The notes beneath the pieces are model-generated. The model did no database searches and was not told the DNA's origin. It worked only from the letters and a program-made list of their open reading frames with translations. The translations under genes and the position numbers were made by a program. From Sternotherus odoratus (taxonomy: Eukaryota > Chordata > Testudines > Kinosternidae): a stretch of DNA of 64,000 nt. The stretch covers positions 33,182,189 to 33,246,188 of the forward strand of contig JAVMKO010000010.1 in NCBI GenBank assembly GCA_032164245.1, in the 5' to 3' direction. This document shows, one piece after another, positions 45,282-57,500 of this stretch; the first letter of the stretch is position 1; each line of letters opens with the position of its first letter.

Positions 45282-45503
45282 ATGTCCCACCAGAAGCAGA
45301 GCAGCTTCCCTGGCCTGCCGTCCCGGTACAGCGGTGATGGATGCTTCCAGCACAGCACTGACACAGGCGCCTCAGGCTGGGCTGGCCAGGATCCTGAGAG
45401 CTATAAAAGAAGCCCACGGGCGTCTCGACCCTGTTCTGTGATGGCGATGGAGAGGAGATACACAAACAGCTACCCCTCGTCAGGGGTCCCTTTCCAAGGA
45501 GAG
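45282..45503 (+). CDS. Coiled-coil gene, first coding exon (putative)
   Basis: It opens at ATG 45282, directly after an in-frame TAA (ccataaatg), and ends in phase 0 at GAG|gtaatg. It reads MSHQKQSSFPGLPSRYSG and later MAMERRYTNSYPSSGVPF. An internal Met (MAMERR) is an alternative start, and part of the 5' side may be untranslated. It is the least certain exon of the set, supported by frame and donor only. Confidence 0.55.
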
Positions 45504-48500
45504 GTAATGGGACCAGCCTGACCTTCATGCTGGGGGACCAGGCACCTCTCTGGGGCTTCACAGGATCCCTGCAAAGGGGCCATGTTCCACCCCTGGCCTT
45601 CTGCTTATCATACCATGTGGCTCCTAAGATAAAGCAGACTGATGTCCTGCCGGTGATGGGCCTGGGACTGGATTCCTTGGTGCACTCAAACTGCTCTGAG
45701 GGCAATGTGCTAGCAATCCCCTGTGATCTCACCTCTGGCACAGAGGCCCTGGGCATTACCTCTGCCGCACCCCAGATCCCCTCTCCCTCACAAGCTGAAC
45801 TGTGTTGCCATGACCGTTCATGGGGTGTCCGGGTGCCAAGGGTTGTTAGTGACGGCTCCCAGGATTCAGTGCCTTTGTTCAGGCAACGTGCCTGACATTG
45901 ATGGGGAGTGATTCCAGTGGGGGACGGGTAGAGTGAAAAGGAGAGAGTGCGAGTGTGGGGATCAAGGTGGAAGTGGCACATCCCTGTCCTCTGCATCAGT
46001 CTTCTCTTCCTCACCTCATTCAGAACCCTCTGAACGGGACACCAGGACCCTGGGAGCCCAGCCACTCAAACAGCGCATGGAGAGAGTCCAGCAGGGGCGA
46101 AAGAGCCAGGTCCATGAGCCCCTTGCGAGGGATCCACTCCGTAGATAGTGGGATGTAAGTTCAGTTTTAAAAGAGCTTGAGGTGGGAGGGATCCTGTGGG
46201 AATCGAGTGGAATCGTCTGTGGTTGAGGGGAAAACTTGCTTGTTGGGAAGATTTTCACGGAATCGTTTTTGTATAAGTATAGTTCAGAGGGATGGATGGA
46301 AGGACAGAAAGAAATGCTTAAAGAGCAGGTCAGAGCCTTTTCGTAAGCAGTAAGTTACACTTGGAACTCCCTGCTGCTATGTGTTATTGGATCAACTTGC
46401 TTAATACATTTCAAAATGGATCAGACACGCACAGCTAGACAAATAGCATCTGCAGTCACACTAGGTAAGACAAAACAAGGGCTGTTCATCCTCATGCTTC
46501 AGGCCAGAAATCAATCACCACTTGCAGCCAGGAAGAAATTTCCCTGCTAGGTATAGCCCTGCACAACTAGATGCCTGAAGAGGTTTTCTCCGCCCTTGAA
46601 AGCATCCAGCATGCAGGGGATTGGATTAGATTAATCATTGATGAGTTTCAGGCAGGCAATGTCTGTTCTTACATCACACATCTGGGGTTGGGAATAACTG
46701 GGCAGAGCTAGTGTGCAGTAAGTTGTTTCAATCACACAAGTTTACATTGCACTAGCTGTGGGATATTGCAACATAATTTATACTCTGGAATGACTGTTTT
46801 TGGTTAATTTCCTTTTAAAATAAGAAATGTGTCCTTCCCCTGAGAACTATAATGGGAAAAGTGTCCCTAAGATTGATTAATCTATCAGTTGATCTGTTCA
46901 TCCCCATACATATCCATCCATCCAGTCATCCAAACTGAGACGGTGGTTACATTAGCGTTCCTATAACTCAGATTTTACCAAACGAAGCCCCTGAGCAAAG
47001 AGCAGAAGGGAAGTAGAGTCCAGACCTTTAAATTGCCCTGCAGAAGCAGGGGGTTGTTTTTGGAGTAGGATCTCAGTGTAATTCAATGGAATTCACCTGT
47101 AGGACACCAGCAGAACTGGGGGAATATTCAGGTGTCAGGTCTGCAGGTGGCTGCCTAGGGTACTGCCGCTCAGGAGTCAGTGGAATAGCACAGGGACCAT
47201 AATGATCATTCAGCAATACTTTGTCCCCCGGCTGCTCTTCCCAAAGGGCCTGATCCTGACGTGGGGTAAGTATCAGCAATTCCCACTAACCTCAGTGGGA
47301 GTTAAAGGTGCTTGGTAGCTCTCAGAATTAAGCTTTGGCTGGGAAGGTTTTGCCAGCTCTAGTCCTGCTCACTCCCACCAGAAAGGGAGGCCATATTTCT
47401 GCTCAGCCACGTGTAGTGGCTGCATTTGGCCCTCAGATTCCACCTCTTCCTCCAACCATGCCTCCTTTGAAGCCGTGCTGCACCCAGCACGGTGGTTTCT
47501 GGAACACACTTGGGAACAGATATTTGGTCTTCCCTGCATTTGCCTGAGGACTCCCTGGAGGTATCAGGTGTTTACTGTTAGCTTTCTCGGCCACTCATTG
47601 AAGGGACTGGGGTGGGTATTGAATCTTTAACAAAGAGTGGTTTTCTTCTAGCTGTTTTTAGGGCATCTGAGTTAAATAGGAGTTATCCCTTCCCCTTTCA
47701 GTCAGTCAGGGTTCATTTACCTGATACATGGGATGACATCATCCTACTAGTTCTCCAGTTGTCCACTGAGTTTCCTAGGATATAGAGGTTGGACAAGACA
47801 TTTTTCCTAAATATGCCCCAGAATCCATTGCACCAGGTAACCTTTAATGGCAAATGGTATGACTGATGAGTTGTGAACAATGGTTTAAGGATCATCGTTG
47901 TCATCATTGGGGTCTCCGGTTAGTTATCCTCGTTGCTCTGCCTTCCCAAGCCTCTCAGTCATTCCAATAAAAAGAGGACGGATCTCTTTCTTGGCAGAGT
48001 TGTAACCAATGACATGGAATGTGCCAGGAAGCATTCCAGCCCACCACTCAGAAGGCGGCATTCTTTATCTCGTCTCCCGGACTGGGGCACAGAAGAATAT
48101 GGGCCCATGCGGCCATTGGCTCGAAGGGTGTGGAGTGGATTGGAGCTGGACCTGTGGGCATCTTTACCAGAGAATTTGAAGAGGACAGCAGGGCTGGGGC
48201 CCTCTCTGCGGGACGCTCCCGGGGTGCTAGAGGGACAGGCAGAAGAGCTGCAGAAGCTGGAACTCAACAGGGTGAAATTTGAGCTACTTTCCATTAAGCA
48301 GAAGGTAAACCGGAGTCTCCCCAGAGCCTGGCGGCGTTTGTGAGGACCTTTGTGATTGGGGCACGGGAGCAGCTGCTGGGTTCTAGTCCTTCTTCTAGAC
48401 ACTCACCTGACTTTGGGGCTGAATCTGAGACATGCTAAGCACCTGCACCCTCCATTGGTTTCAATAGGAGCTACATGTGCTCAGGACCCCTCAGGGTCAG

Positions 48501-51500
48501 GCCTGATGAGTCTAACCAACTCCAGGCTTCTCAGGTGCGTTACATCTCAGTGGTCTGGGCAGGCTGCTCACTTGTTTCCATTGGGATGACTCGAGCCGGT
48601 GTATGCCCGTCCTTCGGAGGGTGAATGCAGGACAGTGGAGCGGGATGGTGCTGTTCACACACTCAGTGCCTGAGTGCTCAGTGCTTGCTGAGATCAATGG
48701 AAAGGTCCCACTGACTTCAGTGGGCTTTGCACTAGCTGGGTTGGGTCCCGTAGCATGTGCTCTCATGTGAGGAACTAGAAGCTTGTGATCCTGGAGGTCA
48801 GAGATGCCTTTCCGGGAGGCTGGAGCAGCTTCTGGCTGATCTCTGTTGGGAACAGTCCGGCCTCTGTCACAGGGAACAGAGAGTGGTGCTCCTCTGGCAT
48901 TGTCCTCGTCAAAGTTTAGCATAAAATTAAGCTCTTTGCCTTTGAATTCTCTCTTGACCTCGCCTTTCCCACAGCAGATGGAGAGCTCCCTCACCCGACT
49001 AGAGAAGGAGAAGAGCTGGTTGGACCTGTCCCGCTATGAAGACCAGAAACAGAAAGGGGACCTGCAAGAGAAGTACGTGGATTGGGGGCGGGTGGCAGGA
49101 AGGCTTTGGGTTGAGAAGTCTAGGCAAGGAGTATGTAGGATGCAGACAGCTGGGGCAGGGGTACTGTATAGAGAGAGACTAGGGCGCAGAGTGGGTCGAC
49201 GAAGATGGCCGCTTAAGGAGCTTCATGTTCAGTATGTGAAATCATTGAGCTAGAGTGGAGGTTTTAGGCATATCATAGGGAGTTAGGCACCCAGAGTCAA
49301 TGGGAGTTGGACACCTACCTGCCTTACGGGCCCCTGGAAATCCTAGTCTAAAACTTTCGCTCAGCACCATGTTACCCTCCCTCAGCGGCCAACATTCTCA
49401 GTGGGGCAGTTGCCCCAACCCAGGAGACTGCGTGGCTTGGGACTGGAGGTGGAGAGCACCCTTAGGCATCCATGTCCGCTCCAGCCGAGGCCAGTGGGGA
49501 GTGAGTGAAAGTTCTTCTCACCTGAGAGCTGTTCGGTGGCTTGTGTGCGATGAGTTGCTCTGTAAAAGGTCTCGGTCCAATCCTAGTGGACCAGTGTCCA
49601 CCCCAGATTTGGCAGCAGCTGTCTCCCTGGCTGGCATGCTCAGCAGAGAGGCCAGGGTTTGAATGAACTCCCCTCAGGTCAGGTTTGGTGTGTGCCCGGC
49701 TCTGTCCCTTGTACCTGTTCTGTGGATAAGCAAAGGACTTCAGTCTATAAGTCAGCCTGGCACCTTTCGCCAGCACTGAACTCACCAATGTAACATACTC
49801 TTCTCCCTTAGGGAAAGGGGTTTTGGTGGGGACGGGGGACAGTGGGTGACAGTGGTTGGCCCAGAGGTGGGAGCGAGCCTGGGAATTGGGTCAACCTGGC
49901 AGTTTGGGTCTAGGACATCTCTAGAGGGGGCACAAGGAGCAGCTGTTGGACAAGGGGTCCATTTGAAGGGTGGGGGTGGGGACAGTGGGCATGGTGTTTG
50001 GAAAGAGGGCAGGGGGAGGGGCAGTTGGGAAAGTGACAGAGATTGGGGTGTGATGTATGGAAGCAGCGTGGAGCTGCTGTCTGTCTGTCTTCTAGGATCC
50101 TTAATTTGGAGATGGAGGTGGTGAAGGCCAAATCCTGCTTGAGCAGAATGAGCTGCCACTCGGTCTCCCCAAGTCCCAGCCAGAGGCTGTCTGTGGTAAG
50201 GAAGGCCTTGCAAACCCCTATTATCTGGGGCTAGGCCCAAACATTTCGGAGAAGGCTTTGCATATAGTAGGGGATGGAGCCCTGGCATCAGGCAGTGGCG
50301 CAGTCAACTGCCCACAATAACGATAGCAGCACGGGAACAGGGCCAGGGCACTCGCAATTGCATGCGTTAGCACGCAGCACTGCTTCAAGGCTGCAGCCCT
50401 TGGAACTGCACAGCAGAGGTTGCATGATTTTAGGGCAGTGGGGACACCAAAGGGTTAATATTAGGTGTCCTAAAGTCCCTGCAGGCTTTTTCAGGCCTGC
50501 TCTGAAGCCTCATTCCCCTGCACATACTCAGGGTAAATCTTTGGGGGACGAGGGCAGATGTTGCCATCCCGTGTGTGTGACCCTCCCTGTTTGCTCCTGG
50601 ACTCAGGACACTTGGAAACAGGCAGCTCCCAGCCAGCAAACCCACAACAAGGACAGATCTAATTAGAGGAAGCTCAGGAGCTAAACATAGCACAGGGCTG
50701 GGGGAGGAGGGGAGCGGTGACCTTCAGGCTCCCCACTGTCAGTGGCCTGTGAAGTCTGGGCAGACTTTGCAAAGCCCTTGCTCCCGTGGAGCAGTAGGAC
50801 TGGGATCAGAGCACAGAGGCTAAGGGCAGGCCGCCCCTGGGTCTTCCATGGGAAGGCAAAACAATCTGCTTGCCCTTTTCTTCCCCGTCAGACCCACTCT
50901 CACACAGGCTAGGTACAATCCTAATCTCTGAGCTCAGGGAGGAGCAGGGACTACTCCCTGAGCGTGTGGACAGGGAGCAGCCTTCTAGAAAGGAGGCAGA
51001 GAGGGGACGATGCTACAGCTCTGCCCCCGTCCACACCGGCTGGCTGGCTACAGAAAGGGGGACACTTTGCAGAGGTGGTGAATCAGGTGAACCCCCACCC
51101 CTCCTCCTTGTATCTCAGGGATTTTGGCCCCTTCCCCCACTAATCTTGCCCTGGGGAGTGCAGTGCCACACCACCCCAAGACCAGGCAGGGAGTAATTGG
51201 CACAATCTGTCCCTTAAAGCGACAGGCACAACAGTAATACTTCCAGCAGACAGACATGCTTGTTCTGTCTCACTTAGGCACAGGCTAGAGCCGGTCGTAT
51301 TAGCCATTACAGGCAGCACTTGTAGGGACTGAGCCCCGTTTTGGTTAGCAGATCGCAGTATGGCCAACCCCATGTATTCCAAAATCATGAGGCTGACTTA
51401 ATATTCATGTTTTTTTAAAAGAAAACCCAACAGTGCCTGGGTTCTTTCCCTTTGCCTCCTGACTACAGAGCATTTGAGTAACACCTGGGTCAAATATTCC

Positions 51501-54500
51501 AGCTTTTCTCTGCAACTATGAGTGCCAGAAACAGACTATTTTTTAACAAAGGAAAGGTGGAATTCTCCTATTATAACATGAATCCAGCAGCTGGGGCTTT
51601 ATGAGGCATTGCGAGACTTGAGGTCAGATTGTGAGTTGGTTACACTAGGATTGTTCAGGAGCCGAACCCGAATCCTGCAAACAAGTATTTGCCCAATCAC
51701 TTCCAGCCTGGGAGAGGGCCGGGGGGGTGGGGTGGGGTGGGGGGGAGGAAACAATTCACAGTCTGTTTGCGCTGAGTGAGCAGAGCTAGCTGTTTGTGAG
51801 GCGTGACTGGTCACCATACTTGCATGGTATTTCTGCTGCCTGATTGGTTGACTGATCCTTTTTCAAATAGCAGAATGATGACCAGGTAAAATGATGTTTG
51901 TGACACTCGTGCTAATGTTTGTGAAACAGTCAGGATTTTCACCAACGCCTGGCAGTCCTGCGGATACTTGTGAAACAGTCAGTCATGTTCAACCAGAAGG
52001 CATGGGTTGGAGACAGGATTCACTGGGTGAGATTCTCTGGCCTGTGCTGGAAGTCAGATGAGATGATTATTATGGTCCCTGCTGGCCTTAAAATCTCTCT
52101 CTTTATGTGATGCAGCAAACCAGACGGGGTGGCTTTTATTCCCATAAATATCTTCTGATCAAGCTGTTCACTATTCACCCAGCTCTGTGCCTGCTAGGGG
52201 GTGGTTCGTGACTTCCGTGCCTCCTCATAGCTGGCTGATGTACCCATTGTGTTGACCTGTAGGAGAAGGAGGAGCTGAACCGAGAAATGACAGCTCTTCA
52301 AGAGACCTTGAGCGATTACAAGGAGCACATGAAGGCGCTGGAAGCAGAACGGGATGAAATGGCCCAGCAGCTGAACTCAGCCAAAGAGGTTGGTTCCTTG
52401 GTCCAATGCGCACAATCCCCCTGTCACTGGCTAGGGCTCTGTCTACATTGCAATAAAAACCTGTGGCACTGGGTCTGACTCACGAGGCTCGAGTGATTTA
52501 GACATTTGGGCTCATGTTGGGCTTTGAGACCCTCCTCCCTTAGTGGCTCCATCCCAAACCCGAATGTCTGCACTGCAGTTCTTAGCCCCGTAGCCCAAGC
52601 CCCAGGAGCCCGAATCATCTGACCTGGGCCAGCTGTCGCTGTGCGGCAGGACTTCCATTGCACAGTAGGTGGACCCAAGGGGGCTGGAAAATGATTCACT
52701 GCACTGTGTAGGCACCAATCTGTAATGAGTCCAGGAGCTCCAGAAAATAGACACAATTAGAAACATCACATGTTGGAGCTGGGACTGGACCCCTCACTCC
52801 TTCCGCTCCAAAACCACACCCGCTACTGCCTGGACTCACAGCCTGCAATGTGCCAGTTCACTCTGACACTCCAGGCCCGTAGGTTACAATCTATACTTTC
52901 ACATGCTTCCTCTCCTGTCCATTCGTGTCTGTATCCTCACTGCACCCCACACTCCTTAGGGACGGGGGAACCTCAAGCCAACTACACTCCAAAATTTGGA
53001 TGCTCGTTCTCAGTCTACAAATGAGGCTACTCGAGTAGCTACCCCACCTGATCATTGCAGAGTTCCTGGAAGCTGTACAAATAGTTGCTCGGCTCCCACC
53101 ACTACCTGGGAACCAGACATTTGCTTCTGCCTTCTTCCAGCTTCTCTCCAGAGGAGAGATGGGGCTTAGCTACCCCAGAAGTTCAGGCATTTAGGTTCAA
53201 GCCACATCCCTACTTCAGAAGTTCCTTTGTTCCTTTTGCTTCCCAGGGGCAACAGCTGGCTTTCAGCCAGACTGGTGAGGCCAACCAGAGAGTGACGGAC
53301 TCTCTCCAGGCGACAAAAGCCCTGCACAAGGAAATTGGCAGACTCCAAGCGGCTTACAGCAGCACCAGCCGGGTATGGGGATGGAGGAATTGTGTGGGTC
53401 TGAGTAATGAACAGCCTGTAATTGAGCTCTCATGATAGCATGTAGAACAAGGTCTCCCCTTGTAGTACTGGCCGATGCACCATGAGTACAAGAAGGACAA
53501 ACTGTTCTCTCTGTGCTGGTGCACCCTTGAGCACGGGTGTGATGTGTATCTGTGTCTGCTGGGGATGTTGTGCAATGAAGTGACTAGTGTCATGCACCAG
53601 GGGGCTGGAAAGTCAGACAGAGCATTCGTGGGCTCTCTCTCCCCCTCGTGACTGACCCAAGAAGAGGCTAAACTCGCGAGTGCTCCAGGAGGGCACTTGT
53701 GGGGCAGATGGCCCCGATTTTGGTTCCCTGCGCTGCAGTGCTGGGGTCTGGCTAGCAGTCGGGATGGCTGCGTTCTCTATTCTGCTCTGTTCTGTGTAAG
53801 CGTTTATTCTGTGCTCATCACTGTAGTACCTGAGCGCCTTACAGTAATGCCATGTGACTACACATCTGTCACGGGCCGGTTATTCACTCATCCTCTCCCC
53901 AGAGAGAGAAGCGGGTGGATTGGAGGGTCTTGTTTTGGTAGGGTTATTTATTTGTTTGGGGGTCTTTTGTTAAACAGACCTGTGCTCTGTGTTTATATTA
54001 GAGAAGGCAGGCCAAACAAATATGCCCCGCCCTTGGAGCAGGAAGCAGTGAGGTTTGGGATGGTCCTTGGTTCCTGGAGGAATTCATTCCCCCAGCTTGG
54101 AGCACCCCTGGAGAAGGTTCTGTCTCCTGCACAGTTGAGCTTGACCCATGTTGCTGAAAGTTCCGCTTTGGAGCAAATGCCGGCTTCGGCCAGGAGCTTT
54201 CAAGGGTCTTTTTGATGCCCTGGGCACAGGCCACGGAACACTGTGAAGATAAGGACTGAGACCTTCAACTTGCTTTGAAATGCTACCGATCGCCAGGGAA
54301 GAGAACGTGTGATGTGCATCTGACGAAATGGGTATTAGCCCACGAAAGCTTATGCTTCAATACTTTAATTAGTCTTTAAGGTGCCACAGGACTCTTTGTC
54401 ACTTCATGGTAGCATGTGTTGCTGGATGACAAACTGAAGCATTCTGTACTAGTTGGAGTTTCCTAAGTGCTGAAGGTTTCACGTCCAGGAATATCAATCA

Positions 54501-57500
54501 TACTGCTGTACTCCAGCTGAGAGGTGATGAAGGCGTAAGTAACTGAGTCCAGGATGGGACAAAGTCTCCTAGCCAACCGGAGATAATAGAATTCATTACT
54601 CATGGCAGTTGCAATGTGAGAATTCAGTGTCAGCAAGGAATCCAAGAGTTCTGCTAGAATATGCACTGAATTGACCAATTGTGGGCGTGAAACTTCAATC
54701 AAAGGAGACTGCTCCATGACTGTAAACTCCTCAAAATACTCTCCTCTGCCCATCAACACCATCTTGGGTTTGCTTGGCTCATCATCAGCCAGAGGTTCTT
54801 CATCTATGAGATGACCTCGTCCAAGCACTGGGCCATGTTGGTGGTGGTTGTGTGGTCATATATGGTGAAGGTGTGCGTCATCTGCATGTTACTGGCACTT
54901 GAGTCTATGTCATTGTGTCAATTCACCTACTGGCTGCATGCAGATATTGACAAGAACCAGGAAGGACTGATCCATGTGGAAGCTCACAAGGGTCTAGTGG
55001 TGGAGATGCAGTTTGCCATCACTACTCTTTGGGTGAATCCCTCCAGGAAGAGCTTAAAGCATTTTAGTGTGTTACCCTGGACTCCTGCCAACTCTGTCAG
55101 TCTAGACGGCAGCATCTCATGGTCCGCAGTGGCAAACACTGCAGAGAGATCCAGGAGAATGAGAACGGATGTCCAGCTTCTATCCGTTGACAGGAGGAGA
55201 TCATCCATCCATGCCACTGAAGCAGTTTCAGTTCTGTGTCCTGGCCTGAATCCGTATTGTGCTATGTCCAGAATATTAGATTGTTAGATGTGCTCATAGC
55301 TGGCCTTAAGCTAGCTTCTCGGGGGGTTGACACTTGGGCGGTAGTTGGCTAGAACCAAAGTATCCAGTTGGCTGGACGAGTGTTAAAAGGGAGACAAAAG
55401 ATTCCTTCCTGAATGAGGCCTTGGCTATTTGGCTCAGGTTATTTGCCCCAGTTGTTCATGGCTTTCTGTCACATGCCAGGAAGGTTCACAGATCAGTTAC
55501 AAGTCTTTATAAATATGATTTGTTTTTTCTCATCCTGATGTGCAATGTTCCTGGTCAGGAGAAGGAGCTGCTGTCTTCCAAGGTGACCAGGCTGGAGGAG
55601 AGAGTATCTGAGCTCACCCTGAAGCTGAAGCCTGCCCTGTCCGATAGGGAGAGGTTCCTAAAGGTATTGAGTGGGCACAGACAAATGAGGGAGAGCGAGA
55701 GCGTACGGGAAGTGATGGGGAAGAGAGGCAATGACACAAGAGGAGGAATGGAGTGGGAGAAAGGAGAGGAGGGAACTTAGATACCCTGGTGACGAGTTCA
55801 GCCTGGGTGGACCGAGAAGAGAGAGAGGAGGAATGCCGAGTGGTCCCTCTCTCTGGACAGTTTCATCTGTGCTGGGAAATCCAGATCAGCCTCGGGTGCA
55901 GACAGGCTGTTGAAAGGTAACGGTGCTGCTTGGCTTTCAGGAGAAAGTGGAGCTGCATCTGCAGGTGCAGGATCTCACCCTGCAGCTGGAACATGCGCAG
56001 CGGAGCCGAGAGGGATTCAACGGCCAAATGTCAGACCTTCACCTGGAGCTGGTGAATGCCAAGGCCCAGGCCAACCGCCAGGACCAGGAGAAGGTCCTGA
56101 TGAAGGAGGAGCTGGTGACCCTCAGACAGGTGATACCTTGAGTGACTTTCTGAGCTAGGCGGGGGAGCCGTGAGAGGACTCTGCGGGCATCACCCACAGA
56201 CCCCGCTCTGTGAGCACTGCTTCCAAACCCCACCCTTCTCAGTGAAATGCAATATAAAAAATAATTGTGAAATTAAAAAAATTAATCACAATGGTGCAAT
56301 TAAAAGATTAATTGTGATTAATCACACTGTCAATAATAGAATACCATTTATTTAAATATTTTTGGATGTTTTCTACATGTTGAAATATATTGATTCAGTT
56401 ACAACACAGAAAATAAAGTGTACAGTGCTCACTTCATATTATTATTTTTGATTCCAAATATTTGCACTATAAATGTGATAAAAGAAATAGTATTTTTCAA
56501 TTCACCTCATACAAGTACTGTAGTGCAATCTCTTTATCATGAAAGTGCAACTTACAAATGTAGAATCTTGTACAAAAAAACCTGCATTCAAAAATAAAAC
56601 AATGTAAAACTTTAGAGCCTATAAGTCCACTCAGTCCTACTTCTTGTTCAGCTAGTCACTCAGACAAACAAGTTTGGTTACAATTTGCAGGAGATAATGC
56701 TGCCCACTTCTTGTTTACAATGTCACCTGTTGTAGCCAGTGTCACAAGATGATTACATGCCAGATGCGCTAAAGATTCATATGTCCCTTCTTCTTCAGCC
56801 ACCACTCCAGAGGACATGCGTCCATGCTGATGACAGGTTCTGCTCTATAACGATCCAAAGCAGTGTGGACCGATGCATGTTCGTTTTCATCATCTGATGC
56901 AGATGCCACCAGCTGAAGGTTGATTTTCTTTTTGCTGGTTTGGGTTTTGTAGTTTCCACATCAGAGTGTTGCTCTTTTAAAACTTCTGAAAGCATGCTCC
57001 ACACCTCATCCCTCTCAGCTTTTGGAAGGCACTTCAGATTCTTAAACCTTGGGTCAAGTGCCTAGCTATCTTTAGAAATCTCACATTGTCAAATCTGCTG
57101 TGAAAGTGTTCTTAAAACGAACATGTGCTGGGTCATCATCTGAGACTGCTATAATGTGAAATATATGGCAGAATGCGGGTAAAACAGAGCAGGAGACATA
57201 TAATTCTCCCTCAAGAAGTTCAGTCAAAACTTAATTAAAAAATAATGCATTAACGGCTTCATCAGCCTGGAAACATATCCTCTGGAATGGTGGCCAAAGC
57301 ATGAAGGGGTGTACGAATGATTAGAATATCTGGCACGTAAATACCTTGCAATGCCGGCTACAAAAGTGCCAAGCGAACGCCTGTTCTCATTTTCAGGTGA
57401 CATTGTAAATAAGAAATTGGCAGCATTATCTTCTTTAAATGTAAACACACTTGTTTGTGTTAGCGATTGGCTGAACAAGAAGTAGCACTGAGTGGACTTG

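Larger units (their letters stand above)
45504..47997 (+). other. Introns 1 and 2 of the coiled-coil gene
   Basis: These flank exon 2. A CR1 3' fragment lies at 46470-46640. The stretch 46645-47997 holds nothing I recognise. Confidence 0.6.
48305..52262 (+). other. Introns 3 to 5 of the coiled-coil gene
   Basis: Introns 48305-48974, 49073-50095 and 50196-52262. A CR1 3' tail lies at 52010-52115 and a G-rich low-complexity tract near 51720. No other repeat or exon was recognised. Confidence 0.65.
52389..55558 (+). other. Introns 6 and 7 of the coiled-coil gene
   Basis: Intron 6 (52389-53246) holds a Harbinger-like MITE. Intron 7 (53373-55558) holds a foldback fragment and an L2-like LINE remnant. 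The stretches 52680-53240 and 53380-54310 show nothing else I recognise. Confidence 0.75.

Noticed and set aside
45205..46065. 286-codon open frame on the - strand
   Set aside because: It lies antisense to exons 1-2 of the coiled-coil gene. It has no recognisable domain and the + strand exons have matching splice phases.
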